A stretch of DNA of 64,000 nt from Caulobacter sp. 602-2 (lineage in GTDB: Bacteria; Pseudomonadota; Alphaproteobacteria; Caulobacterales; Caulobacteraceae): positions 124,001 to 188,000 of the forward strand of contig NZ_JAAKGT010000011.1 in assembly GCF_011043625.1 (NCBI RefSeq), in the 5' to 3' direction. A model generated the notes under the pieces. The model was not told the DNA's origin. It worked only from the letters and a program-made list of their open reading frames with translations, and made no database searches. How positions within the stretch are numbered: position 1 is the first letter of the stretch; every line of letters begins with the position of its first letter. The position numbers and the translations under genes were made by a program. This document shows, piece by piece, positions 7,770-15,913 of this stretch.

Positions 7770-8633
7770 GTGGGCCTGCGCCGGCGTTCGCTGTTTGCCT
7801 GGCCCGAGTGGCGCGAGGCGTCGGACGAGACCATCGCCCTGGTGCGGCTGGGCGAGCAGCATCTGAACGCCGCCCCGCCCGAGATGGAAGCCAGGACCGA
7901 GGCGTGGCTGGCGACCAGGCCGCTGGCGACCGGCGCCGGCTATCCGGCCGAGCTTGGTCTTTCCCATCCGCTGGCCGAGCGCTTCTCGGCCCGGCTCGCG
8001 CCCCGGCCCGTCGAGGACGGCCGCTCTCTGCAGGAACGGCGGGTGCTCGACCAGTTCGGCGAGCGCCTGGCCGATGCGATCGTCGCCGACGATCCCCATG
8101 ACTTCACGCGCGGCCTGGCCACCCTGGCCAGCCACGGGCTGGGGCGGCGGGTCTGTCCGCGCCGCAGGCTGGTGGGCACGCAGCGCGACCTCGAGGGCGA
8201 GCAGATCGCCTTTCCGCCGGCCGAGCAGATCGCCGAGCGCCTGGCGCTGGTTCATGGCCGGATGGGCGAGGCGGCGGTTCCGGCCCTCTACCGGGCGGCG
8301 GTGGGGATGGCGGCGATCTCCAACTGCCACCCTTTCGAGGACGGCAACGGCCGCACCGCGCGCATGCTGTTCAGCGCGGTGGTCCGGCGCGCCTATGGCC
8401 GGCCGGCCTTCTATGCGCCCCTGCACGAGCTGACGACCCTCTCGGGGGGCAGCCTGACGCTGGCCCTGCGCGAGGCCGAGGTGCACGGTCGCTGGGCGCC
8501 GCTGTTCCGCTTCGTCGAGCGCTGTCTCTTCCTCATGGCCGGCGATCTTCGGCCGGAAAGGCCCCTTTCGGCGGCGTCTGTGGAAATCAACTCAGAATTG
8601 CCTTTTGGCGTCTTGCGCGCGATTCAAGATTAA
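7770..8633 (+). CDS. Fic-domain protein in the export operon
   Basis: A 287-residue protein with a canonical Fic active-site motif, HPFEDGNGRTARM, starting at His187. Fic proteins with this motif usually transfer AMP or another nucleotide-derived group to hydroxyl side chains of target proteins. The part before the core (1-140) has no recognised domain. I found no clear inhibitory (S/T)xxxE(G/N) helix, so control may come from another protein. The GTG start is 2 bases after the tolC stop; no better start is visible. Being inside a C39 secretion operon suggests roles such as cargo modification, self-protection or toxicity; these are inferences. Confidence 0.88.
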   Translation: MGLRRRSLFAWPEWREASDETIALVRLGEQHLNAAPPEMEARTEAWLATRPLATGAGYPAELGLSHPLAERFSARLAPRPVEDGRSLQERRVLDQFGERLADAIVADDPHDFTRGLATLASHGLGRRVCPRRRLVGTQRDLEGEQIAFPPAEQIAERLALVHGRMGEAAVPALYRAAVGMAAISNCHPFEDGNGRTARMLFSAVVRRAYGRPAFYAPLHELTTLSGGSLTLALREAEVHGRWAPLFRFVERCLFLMAGDLRPERPLSAASVEINSELPFGVLRAIQD

Positions 8634-8751
8634 ACCTAGAGTGGCGTTGATCGGCGGCCTCGCACGGGTGAGCGCGGCGTCAGGCGTAGGATCGGCGGGG
8701 CGTGTCAGCGAGCTTGTTTCTTCAGCTTCGACCTGTCGCAGAGGCGTCGAA

Positions 8752-9282
8752 GTGACCGGCCTGGCGGCGGCGCCGCAAACCTTCCGCGAGGTGACGGAGT
8801 CCTGCTTCAGGCAGGCCGAGGCGCTTGATTTCCCGCCCTTCGTGACCGCGGAGCGGCAGAGCACGCCGGTCAACGCCACCCCCTATCTGGTCAGTCTCTC
8901 GGCCCTGGTCGCGGGGCAGGCGCTGGCCCGTCGCAAGCGCTTCATCGACGAGCTGGCCGTCACCCTGGGCGAGCTTTCCGACGCCGGCGGGCAGGGCGTC
9001 GCGGCCCTGCTCGGCGGCAGCGCGATCGGACCCAAGCCCAATCCCGGCGATCTCGACTGCGCGCTGTTCTATCGATGGACCGCCGGAACCGCCGATGTCA
9101 CGGCCCTGGCGCGGCTGCAGAGATCGGCCAAGGCGCGCGGCCTGGACCTGCGGCTGCTGCCGGTGGACGGCGATCCGCTGCTGCTGATCAAGACGGTGTC
9201 GTTCTTCAGCATGCTCTACAGCAAGAACGAGGGCGAGCGGACGATCATCCGCGGCCTCGTCCTGGTCGACTGCCTGTCATGA
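8752..9282 (+). CDS. Nucleotidyltransferase-fold protein (DUF6932-like)
   Basis: A protein of about 176 residues taken from the GTG at 8752, which has GAGG 7 bases upstream; the open frame reaches back to 8605 but the added part has no structure-like pattern. The core LLGGSAIGPKPNPGDLDCA matches the G-S-x(n)-D-x-D pattern of nucleotidyltransferase-fold proteins, best resembling the DUF6932 group. The rest is alpha/beta (LDLRLLPVDGDPLLLIK). It sits right after the Fic gene, a position where a partner or antidote might be encoded, but that is conjecture. Family membership is moderately sure; function is unknown. Confidence 0.65.
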   Translation: MTGLAAAPQTFREVTESCFRQAEALDFPPFVTAERQSTPVNATPYLVSLSALVAGQALARRKRFIDELAVTLGELSDAGGQGVAALLGGSAIGPKPNPGDLDCALFYRWTAGTADVTALARLQRSAKARGLDLRLLPVDGDPLLLIKTVSFFSMLYSKNEGERTIIRGLVLVDCLS

Positions 9283-9337
9283 CGCGCGCGGCGCCGGCCG
9301 ACCCTCCCCCTTTCTCCCGCCCAAACCGAGTAAGCCA

Positions 9338-10555
9338 ATGAGCGATCTTTCCGACGTCTCGCTTCTGGATCGTCCCGCGCCGGAAGCCGCGCCCTCCGAG
9401 CCGTCCTTCGAGGCCAAGCTGCAGTTCCTGAGCCAGTTCGGGGCGGGCGGCGTGGGGCATTCCGGCCATGTCCTGCTCGACCACCTGAAGGGCACCGCGG
9501 CCCTGCTGGAGGCCTGGGGCGTGGACGAGGCGGTGCGCGATGCGGGCCTGTTCCATTCGGTCTACGGCACCGAGAGCTTCCAGCGCGCCATCCTCACGCT
9601 GGACCGCCGCGGCGACGTGGCCGCGGTGATCGGCGAGCGGGCCGAGCGGCTGGCCTATCTGTTCGGGGCCATGACCAAGCGCAGTTTCATGCTGGCCCTG
9701 GCGCCGCGCGGCCCGGGCATGCTGACGCTGCAGGACGGTCGCCAGGAGCCCGTGGCGCGCAGCGACCTGAAGGACCTGGCGCACATCTTCACCGCCAACT
9801 GGCTGGAACAGTTTCCCCGCATGCAGCCGCGCCAGCGGGCCGACGCCGGGCCGCGCTTGCGCGGGTTGCTGGCCTGGCTCGACGAGGCCGGCCACAAGGC
9901 GCTGTCGGACACCTACGGCTTCGATGCGTCGTCGCGCGTCGTGCGCGGGCCGATCGGCGCGCCGCGGGCCGGCGAGATCCGCACGCTGGAGGGCATTGTT
10001 CCGACCGACCTGCAGCTGCAGCTTTCGGGGCTGATGGACCGGAACATCTGGCGTTACGGCTGGCGGGCCAATTCGACCCAGGTCAATCACAGCTTCTGGC
10101 ACTCGCACTTCGGCGGCGGCGACGAGAACAGCCTCGACAACTGCGAGAAGGAGCTTCTGGGCCGCCCGCTGATCACGCCGGTGATCGCGCTGTGGAAGCT
10201 GATCTGCGACCAGGTGGTGGGCGACCACGTGCCGGTGCGGGTCTACGCCAACGGCCATACGTTCGGGGGCGACGGGCACATGCACACCGACAGCGCCCAG
10301 CCCGACTACTTCACCACGATCTACTACGCCCACCCCCAGTGGGAGGCCAACTGGGGCGGCGAGACGGTCTTCTTCGACCAGGGCGGCCGGGACGTGATCC
10401 GCTCGGTCTTTCCGATCCCCGGCCGGCTGGCGGTGTTCCCGGGCGACATCCCGCACGCCGCCCGCACGCCCAGTCGCGACTGCCCCGCGCTGCGCACCGT
10501 GCTGGTGTTCAAGTCGCGCGCCCGCAAGGCCCACGACGGTCCCAGCCTGCTGTAG
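9338..10555 (+). CDS. DUF6817-2OG/Fe(II) oxygenase fusion (prolyl-4-hydroxylase-like)
   Basis: A 405-residue two-domain protein. The N-terminal part (about 25-200) carries the DUF6817 pattern, HLKGTAALLEAWGVDEAV and AGLFHSVYGTESF. The C-terminal part is a double-stranded beta-helix oxygenase with the iron ligands His316 and Asp318 (HMHTDSAQ) and His373 (IPHAAR), and Arg386 (LRTVLVF) positioned to bind 2-oxoglutarate. The expected activity is hydroxylation of a protein, peptide or small molecule. It is the last gene of the export operon, so the exported proteins are candidate substrates. The ATG is preceded by a weak GAG-like site. Confidence 0.85.
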   Translation: MSDLSDVSLLDRPAPEAAPSEPSFEAKLQFLSQFGAGGVGHSGHVLLDHLKGTAALLEAWGVDEAVRDAGLFHSVYGTESFQRAILTLDRRGDVAAVIGERAERLAYLFGAMTKRSFMLALAPRGPGMLTLQDGRQEPVARSDLKDLAHIFTANWLEQFPRMQPRQRADAGPRLRGLLAWLDEAGHKALSDTYGFDASSRVVRGPIGAPRAGEIRTLEGIVPTDLQLQLSGLMDRNIWRYGWRANSTQVNHSFWHSHFGGGDENSLDNCEKELLGRPLITPVIALWKLICDQVVGDHVPVRVYANGHTFGGDGHMHTDSAQPDYFTTIYYAHPQWEANWGGETVFFDQGGRDVIRSVFPIPGRLAVFPGDIPHAARTPSRDCPALRTVLVFKSRARKAHDGPSLL

Positions 10556-10557
10556 GC

Positions 10558-10594
10558 GGGGAAGGGGAAGGGGAAGGGGAAGGGGAAGGGGAAG
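10558..10594. repeat. GGGGAA hexamer tandem repeat
   Basis: About six units of GGGGAA run directly after the stop of the oxygenase gene and before a hairpin, in the gap between convergent genes. Such simple repeats change length easily; here it would alter only the intergenic distance. Confidence 0.9.
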
Positions 10595-10611
10595 GCGGCC
10601 TCGCCGCCTTC
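10591..10611. terminator. Hairpin between convergent genes
   Basis: An 8-bp stem GAAGGCGG/CCGCCTTC with a 5-base loop sits between the oxygenase (plus) and sulfotransferase (minus) genes. It lacks a clear U tract on either strand; on the minus strand the CCCCTT repeat follows. Confidence 0.45.
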
Positions 10612-10619
10612 CGAAGGCC

Positions 10620-11417
10620 TCAGGGCGGCGCGATGGCGCGGGCCAGCGCGGAGAGGTCGCGGCGCCGGCCCGCGGCGTCGAGGCGCTGGTTCACCTCGGC
10701 GCGGAAGCGCTCTATCCATTCGGCGCTGGTCTGGTCGGCCTGGCGGGCCAGGGGCTGGATCCGCACCGGGGGGCAGTCGGCGCGTTCGGGCAGGCCCAAC
10801 GCCGCCCTGATCTGGCCGGCCACCTCGTCCTCGCGGCCCACGCAGTCCTCGTAGGCGATCGAGATGCTGGGCGCGCCGACCAGGGCGAAGACCGTCGCCC
10901 ACCACTGCTCCTGTCGCGCGATGCTGGTCAGGCAGCGGCCGATGAGGTCGCGGTCGTAGCCGGGCGGCCCGTTCTCCTGGCCCCACGACGCCCAGGCCTG
11001 GGTCTGCTGGGCCCGGGCCAGGGATACGGCCTGGGCCACCTTGTCGCGACGATAGAGGTGCACGGTCAGGTCGGCCGCCAGCATCGGCATGAAGCCGGGC
11101 TCCTCGCGGGCCGCCATCACGTAGTAGGGCTGAAACAGCTTGTGGCCGAAGACCCCGTTGGGCGAGGTGCGCAGCGCCCACAGGGCGCGCCAGTAGTCGG
11201 GCCGGCCGGCCGCGCCCAGCCGCGGCGACATCTGCTCGATGTGCAGCGGATTGAGATATTCGAGCGGCGCGCCCAGGTCGCCGGCGCGCCAGAGGCAGGC
11301 GGCCAGGTGCGTGCTTCCGCTGCGCGGCGTGCTGGCGATGACGTAGCTCAGGCGAGGGGCGCCGTCGCGGCGGGGAAAGTCGTGGGCGGCGTCGTAGAGG
11401 TCGTGAAGATCGGGCAT
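10620..11417 (-). CDS. Stf0-type sulfotransferase
   Basis: A 265-residue protein of the Stf0/NodH-like sulfotransferase family, which moves sulfate from PAPS to a sugar hydroxyl of a glycolipid or glycan. The N-terminal YVIASTPRSGSTHLAA (from about residue 26) is the PAPS 5'-phosphosulfate loop, followed by GAPLEYLNP, a typical Stf0 feature. Mid-protein HLYRRDKVAQAVSLARA corresponds to the 3'-phosphate-binding region. The ATG at 11415-11417 is chosen; an ATG-less extension upstream exists. It converges on the export operon. Its acceptor is unknown; a cell-surface glycan shared with the upstream glycosyltransferase-like protein is possible. Confidence 0.85.
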   Translation of the reverse strand: MPDLHDLYDAAHDFPRRDGAPRLSYVIASTPRSGSTHLAACLWRAGDLGAPLEYLNPLHIEQMSPRLGAAGRPDYWRALWALRTSPNGVFGHKLFQPYYVMAAREEPGFMPMLAADLTVHLYRRDKVAQAVSLARAQQTQAWASWGQENGPPGYDRDLIGRCLTSIARQEQWWATVFALVGAPSISIAYEDCVGREDEVAGQIRAALGLPERADCPPVRIQPLARQADQTSAEWIERFRAEVNQRLDAAGRRRDLSALARAIAPP

Positions 11418-11546
11418 GTCGGACGCAGGTCTTTCGGACGGTTCGAAGCTCCAGGGTCGTCGAGAACGGGCCCGTTTCTCAAGGTGGTATTTTAAATAAA
11501 GACCGCTTAGGCTGCACTGGCTCTGTTCACGGTCGAGTTGTGAAGC

Positions 11547-12539
11547 GTGCCGCTTTTTCTTCTGATCGCCGCGTTGGCGTCCGCCCAGCCCGAGGGGCGG
11601 GTGGAGATTGAAATCCGGCAGAACCGCTTCGAGGGCGGGCCGATACGATACTCGGTTCCGGTCTCCATCGAGGGGCGCGCCCCGGTCGACGTGATGCTCG
11701 ACACCGGCTCGACGGGCCTGCGCCTGCTGCCGACGGCCGCGCCGTCCGGCAAGGGCCAGCGCGCCCAGCGCTACGCCTACCGCAATGGCGTGGTGCTCGA
11801 GGGACAGGTGGTGCGGACCAGGCTGGCGATCGGCGGGTTCGAGACCGAGGCCGACGTCAGCGCGACCGCCACCGTCGCCTGCGCGCCCGATCGACCCGGC
11901 TGTCCCGCCGCGGGCCTGCCGCCGGAGCGGTTCAGGATCGGCGGGTCCGGCCCCACCAACGGCTTCGAGGGCATCCTCGGCGCGGGCCTGCGCGCCAGCG
12001 ACGCCGAGAACCCGCTGACGCACGCCCGCGACCAGGCCTGGATCGTGCTGCTGCCGCGGCCGGGAGAGGCCGCGCCGGGCAGGCTGATCCTCAACCCCAG
12101 CCCCGAGGAGCGCGCGAAGTTCACGCTCTTTTCCCTGCAGAAGGATCCGCGCGGGCGCGGTCACTGGGCCGACAACGCCATTCCCGCCTGCCTGACCAGC
12201 GGTGCGGCGCGCCTGTGCGCCCCGACCCTGCTCGACAGCGGCGGCCCGGCGCTGAACTTCGTGTCCCGCGCGCCGCAGACGCCGTCCGACTGGCCGGCAG
12301 GGGCCGAGGCGGGCCTGACGTTCGGGCCGCCGGACGCGCCGGGGCCCTCGCAGGACTTCGTCATCGGCCGGGGGGCGGGCGCGCGCCTGCAGTTCTCCAT
12401 GCCGCCCGCGAGCCTGCCGTGGGAGGGGCTGAACGCGGGGGTCCTGCCGTTCTACGACTTCGCCGTGTTGTACGACGCCAAGGCCGGCCAGGTCGGTCTG
12501 GCGCCCCGGAAGGTCTTCGCGCCGCCCGCCGCGCCCTGA
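11547..12539 (+). CDS. Exported pepsin-like aspartic protease
   Basis: A 330-residue protein with a short signal peptide (PLFLLIAALASAQ) that begins at a GTG. It has two aspartic-protease motifs, VDVMLDTGSTGLRLL (first Asp near residue 52) and TLLDSGGPALNF (near 229), the arrangement of a two-lobed pepsin-like enzyme rather than the single-motif retropepsin. The middle contains GFEGILGAGL, matching the pepsin pattern after the first lobe. Location is probably periplasmic or extracellular. The 129-base gap to the divergent sulfotransferase gene holds an AT-rich patch near 11490-11510 that could be a promoter. Substrate unknown. Confidence 0.75.
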   Translation: MPLFLLIAALASAQPEGRVEIEIRQNRFEGGPIRYSVPVSIEGRAPVDVMLDTGSTGLRLLPTAAPSGKGQRAQRYAYRNGVVLEGQVVRTRLAIGGFETEADVSATATVACAPDRPGCPAAGLPPERFRIGGSGPTNGFEGILGAGLRASDAENPLTHARDQAWIVLLPRPGEAAPGRLILNPSPEERAKFTLFSLQKDPRGRGHWADNAIPACLTSGAARLCAPTLLDSGGPALNFVSRAPQTPSDWPAGAEAGLTFGPPDAPGPSQDFVIGRGAGARLQFSMPPASLPWEGLNAGVLPFYDFAVLYDAKAGQVGLAPRKVFAPPAAP

Positions 12540-12597
12540 GGCGCCGAGGGCCGCTTCGCCCAAGTCACGCCGTGTTTGAGAGAGGAAAGCACCGTCC

Positions 12598-13032
12598 ATG
12601 ACCAGTCTCGTCGCCCTGATCGCTCTGCTGGCGCCCGCCCAGGCCGAGCCCCCGCTGCTGACGATCACCGAGCCCCGCCCGCCCGAGCTGCTCAGCGCCG
12701 GCTTCGAGGCGCGGTGCGAAGGCCGAACCCTCGCGCTGCAGGGCGCCGGCGCCCGCCGCCCGACCTCGGACGCCCCCCTGCTGAAGCTCGACGGCCAGAA
12801 CGTCGCCCTGCCGCCGGCGGCCCTGGCGTTCCTGTCGGCCGACCGCTCGGCCTATCGCTTTGCGGCCGTCTGCGACCGGGGCGGCGCCTTCCACGTCAAG
12901 CTGAACCGCGTCTCGGGCACGGCCGACGGCGCGCTGTCCTTCGACGTCCACGCCTTCGACGTCGACGGCCAGGGCAAGCTGACCGACCGAGGCGGCCAGA
13001 AGGGCACGGCCGAGGGGTTCTCCTACCGCTAG
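12598..13032 (+). CDS. Small secreted hypothetical protein
   Basis: A 144-residue protein with a signal peptide (MTSLVALIALLAPAQA). The mature part has two Cys residues (ARCEG and AVCDRGG) that could pair, and beta-rich sequence. No family is recognised. It follows the aspartic protease by 58 bases with AGAGAGGAAAG upstream of the ATG, so the two may be co-transcribed; it might be a substrate or inhibitor of the protease, but nothing in the sequence proves this. Confidence 0.7.
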   Translation: MTSLVALIALLAPAQAEPPLLTITEPRPPELLSAGFEARCEGRTLALQGAGARRPTSDAPLLKLDGQNVALPPAALAFLSADRSAYRFAAVCDRGGAFHVKLNRVSGTADGALSFDVHAFDVDGQGKLTDRGGQKGTAEGFSYR

Positions 13033-13164
13033 GCGCGGCCTGCCTGCCGACGTACGCCGAGGAGGCGGGGAAGGGATGTTCGGATAGCCCAGGGCGTGAC
13101 GGCGCCGCGGTCGACGACCGCGGTGGCTGGGCTTGTCGTGGGAATTTACGGTCCAAGACCGAAG

Positions 13165-13241
13165 TGGCGCGCCCGGAACGATTCGAACGTCCGACCCTCA
13201 GATTCGTAGTCTGATGCTCTATCCAGCTGAGCTACGGGCGC
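13165..13241 (-). tRNA. tRNA-Arg(ACG), copy 1
   Basis: A 77-base tRNA including encoded CCA. The acceptor arms are GCGCCCG/CGGGCGC, the anticodon stem-loop is TCAGA-CTACGAA-TCTGA (anticodon ACG), and the T arm carries GTTCGAATC. It is identical over all 77 bases to the plus-strand copy at 21048-21124. The 132 bases before it hold no gene. Confidence 0.97.
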
Positions 13242-13261
13242 GCATTTCTGAACAAGACGAC

Positions 13262-13338
13262 TGGCGCACCCGACACGATTCGAACGTGTGACCTTTGCCT
13301 TCGGAGGGCAACGCTCTATCCAGCTGAGCTACGGGTGC
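13262..13338 (-). tRNA. tRNA-Arg(CCG)
   Basis: A 77-base tRNA with encoded CCA. Acceptor GCACCCG/CGGGTGC, anticodon stem-loop TTGCC-CTCCGAA-GGCAA (anticodon CCG), T loop GTTCGAATC. It lies 20 bases upstream of tRNA-Arg(ACG) on the same strand, so the two are probably one transcript. Confidence 0.97.
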
Positions 13339-13396
13339 ATCCGCCTTGCGGAAGCGCGGTCTTAGCCGAAAGCCGCGCTCGCGCAAAGGGTTTTGG

Positions 13397-14713
13397 TCAG
13401 CCTTTCGCCAGATAGACGAAGCGGATCACGAACAGCGCCGCGAGGATGACGAGCAGCCAGTCGCCCTTGCGCAGCTTGCCGGTCACGGCCTTGAGCACGG
13501 CGTAGCTGGTGATGCCGAACGCCAGGCCGTTGGCGATCGAGAAGGTCAGCGGGATGGTGATCACCGTCAGGAAGGCCGGAATGGCCACCGTCGGGTCGGC
13601 CCAGTCGACCTCGGCCAGCGAACCGATCATCAACGCGCCCACCAGCACGAGGGCCGGGGCGGTGGCGGCGGCCGGGATGGCCTGCACCAGCGGGGCGAAG
13701 AACAGGGTGATCAGGAACAGGATCCCGACCACCACGGCGGTCAGGCCCGTGCGGCCGCCGGCGGTGACGCCCGAGGCGCTCTCGATGTAGCTGCAGACGG
13801 TGCTGGTGCCGGCCGCGGCGCCGATCATGGTGGCGGCGGAGTCGGCGGTGAGGATGCGGTTGAGGCGCGGGATCGTGCCGTCGGGCTCCACCAGGCCCGC
13901 CTTCTTGGTGACGGCCACCAGGGTGCCGACATTGTCGAACAGGTCGACGAACAGGAAGACGAAGATGATCTCGAGCAGGGCGATGCCCATGCCGCCCTGC
14001 AGGTGCAGGGCCGCGCCGACGTCCATCTTGAAGAAGGTGGCCGACAGGTCCGACAGGCTGTAGGCGCCGGGCGTGAACTTCGACAGGCCCAGGAGCCAGC
14101 CGGCGACGGCGGCCAGCAGGATGCCGATCAGGATCGCGCCCTTCACCCGCCAGGCTTGAAGCGCGGCGATCAGCACGAGGCCGATCAGGGCCAGGGCGGC
14201 CGACGGCGTGGTCAGGTCGCCCAGGGCCACGGCGGTGGCGGGGTTGGCGACGATGACGCCGGCGCTTTTCAGGCCGATGAAGGCGATGAACAGGCCGACG
14301 CCCGCGGCGACCGCCGAGAACAGCGGCCGGGGGATGGCCGCCACGATCATCTGGCGGATGCCCGCCACGGTCAGGATCAGGAACGCCACGCCCGAGATGA
14401 ACACGCAGCCCAGCGCGGTCTCCCACGGCACGCCCATGCCCTTGACCACGGTGTAGGTGAAGTAGGCGTTGAGGCCCATGCCGGGGGCCAGGGCCAGCGG
14501 GTAGTTGGCGATCAGGCCCATCAGGATCGAGCCGAGGCCGGCGGCCAGGCAGGTGGCGGCGGCGACGGCGGCGATCGGCATGCCGGTCTCGCCCAGGATC
14601 GCCGGGTTGACCACGACGATGTAGGCCATGGTCATGAAGGTGGTGAAGCCGGCCAGCACCTCGGTGCGGACGTTGGTTCCCTGGGCCTGCAGCTTGAAGA
14701 GACGTTCGAGCAT
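13397..14713 (-). CDS. AzgA-type (NCS2) purine base permease
   Basis: A 438-residue inner-membrane transporter of the AzgA subgroup of the NCS2 family, which imports hypoxanthine, guanine, adenine or xanthine with protons. About 12-14 membrane segments are visible. Diagnostic parts are MTMAYIVVVNPAILGETGM at the N-terminus, LAPGMGLNAYFTY, and FLFVDLFDNVGTLVAVTKKAG plus AGTSTVCSYIESASGVTAGGRTG in the substrate-binding half. It lies 3 bases after the gene for a NUP-family nucleoside protein on the same strand, so it should be the second gene of a purine uptake operon. The exact base transported cannot be told from sequence. Confidence 0.93.
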   Translation of the reverse strand: MLERLFKLQAQGTNVRTEVLAGFTTFMTMAYIVVVNPAILGETGMPIAAVAAATCLAAGLGSILMGLIANYPLALAPGMGLNAYFTYTVVKGMGVPWETALGCVFISGVAFLILTVAGIRQMIVAAIPRPLFSAVAAGVGLFIAFIGLKSAGVIVANPATAVALGDLTTPSAALALIGLVLIAALQAWRVKGAILIGILLAAVAGWLLGLSKFTPGAYSLSDLSATFFKMDVGAALHLQGGMGIALLEIIFVFLFVDLFDNVGTLVAVTKKAGLVEPDGTIPRLNRILTADSAATMIGAAAGTSTVCSYIESASGVTAGGRTGLTAVVVGILFLITLFFAPLVQAIPAAATAPALVLVGALMIGSLAEVDWADPTVAIPAFLTVITIPLTFSIANGLAFGITSYAVLKAVTGKLRKGDWLLVILAALFVIRFVYLAKG

Positions 14714-14716
14714 GGC

Positions 14717-15775
14717 TTATCGGGCTCCAACCTGGGGCAGGGCCAGCGCGTGGCGGTCCCAGTTCTTGACGAGATCGCGGGCGACGACGCCCCCGACCAG
14801 GAATTCGGCTTCGAAGGCGGCCTTGGCGCCGTCGTCGTGCAGCACGCGCGGGAAGGTCGGCTCGCCCAGCGGCGGGCGGGTGTAGTTGCTGGCCGTGCGC
14901 AGCACCAGGACCCGGCGCCGGTCGATGCGGCCGCTGTCGGCATGGGCGTCGAGCACGTCGAGGATCCCCTGATCTTCGCAGTCGCTCATGGTGAAGGTCC
15001 CCGCGCCGTCGGTCCAGAGCTTGACCCAGTCGCGGGCCCACTGGGTGCGGTGCGTCCCGTGCCAGAAGCGCACCGCGCCCAGGGCGTCGCCCTGCAGCAC
15101 GAACGGCGGGCGCAGGGCCTGCGGCTCCTTCACATAGCCGGCGCGCAGCTTCGCAAGGTCGGGGTTGTCGGGCAGCTTCACGCCCTTGGTCAGGTCGTAG
15201 GCCCAGTCGACCAGGCCGCGGTCCAGCGTCCAGACCATGGCGCTGGAGCCCTCGGCCTTGCCCTTCACGTTCGGGCGGTCGGCGTCGTTGGAATAGAGGC
15301 CATAGGGCCAGTCGGCCGGGATCTCGCGGTCGTCGACCTCGTAGATCGGGTCGGCGTCGACGACGTAGCGGGCCCAGGCGGCGCTGCCGACCGAGGCCGA
15401 GGCGGGATCGACGCCGGCGATGCCGCTGACGATCCAATAGGCTTTCGTGAGGTCGAACTGGTTCGACAGGATCAGGGCCGCCACGCTTTCACGGGTGCGG
15501 CCGCGCATGTCGCTGACGATGGCCAGCACGCCGTCGTCGGAATAGCGGGCGACGTGGCGGATGCCCGGCACCTTGATCTCTTGCTTGAGGGGCCAGCCCT
15601 CGACCCAGGGCTGGAACTCGCCGGCCACGTCGCCGGCATCCGCGCCGATCTCGAAGGTGGTGACGACCACCACCTTGATCGGGATCGGCTTGGAGGCGGC
15701 CTGGGCCAGTCCCGGAGCGCTCGCGCCCAGAAGGGTCGCCAAAACGACCAATGTTCTTAGAATCCAAGCCCTCAT
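14717..15775 (-). CDS. Exported NUP-family purine nucleoside protein
   Basis: A protein of about 352 residues of the family named purine nucleoside permease (PF06516). The chosen ATG (15773-15775) gives a clean signal peptide (MRAWILRTLVVLATLLGASA) and has a GGGG-containing site upstream; a GTG 15 bases earlier is possible. The mature protein has no further membrane helices. Motifs IKVVVVTTFEIGADAGD, VSGIAGVDP and MSDCEDQG are consistent with the phosphorylase-like (PNP/UDP) superfamily to which NUP is related. An exported soluble protein is hard to reconcile with a permease; it may bind or cleave nucleosides in the periplasm, passing the base to the AzgA permease encoded next. Confidence 0.85.
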   Translation of the reverse strand: MRAWILRTLVVLATLLGASAPGLAQAASKPIPIKVVVVTTFEIGADAGDVAGEFQPWVEGWPLKQEIKVPGIRHVARYSDDGVLAIVSDMRGRTRESVAALILSNQFDLTKAYWIVSGIAGVDPASASVGSAAWARYVVDADPIYEVDDREIPADWPYGLYSNDADRPNVKGKAEGSSAMVWTLDRGLVDWAYDLTKGVKLPDNPDLAKLRAGYVKEPQALRPPFVLQGDALGAVRFWHGTHRTQWARDWVKLWTDGAGTFTMSDCEDQGILDVLDAHADSGRIDRRRVLVLRTASNYTRPPLGEPTFPRVLHDDGAKAAFEAEFLVGGVVARDLVKNWDRHALALPQVGAR

Positions 15776-15913
15776 GCCTGCCCCGCTCACTTAAAAACGG
15801 CGCGAAAATCGTCGGAAGCGGCCGGCGATGCAACAGCCTGGCCGTCGGCCCTTCCGGCCATGGCGCGCCCGAGGCTAGGGTGCCGCCGAATCGATCATCG
15901 GAAGCCTCCGCCC

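Noticed and set aside
10558..10594. Hexamer tandem repeat as a CRISPR-like or phase-variable coding repeat
   Set aside because: It lies outside reading frames and has no spacers; it is a simple repeat.
13165..13338. tRNA genes as integration sites for a mobile island containing the secretion cluster
   Set aside because: No integrase, no direct repeat of the tRNA 3' end flanking the cluster, and composition stays similar to the rest.
13346..15760. 804-codon plus-strand open frame opposite the purine permease and NUP genes
   Set aside because: Composition (Gly/Asp/Gln/His/Arg) shows it is an antisense shadow of the two real genes.
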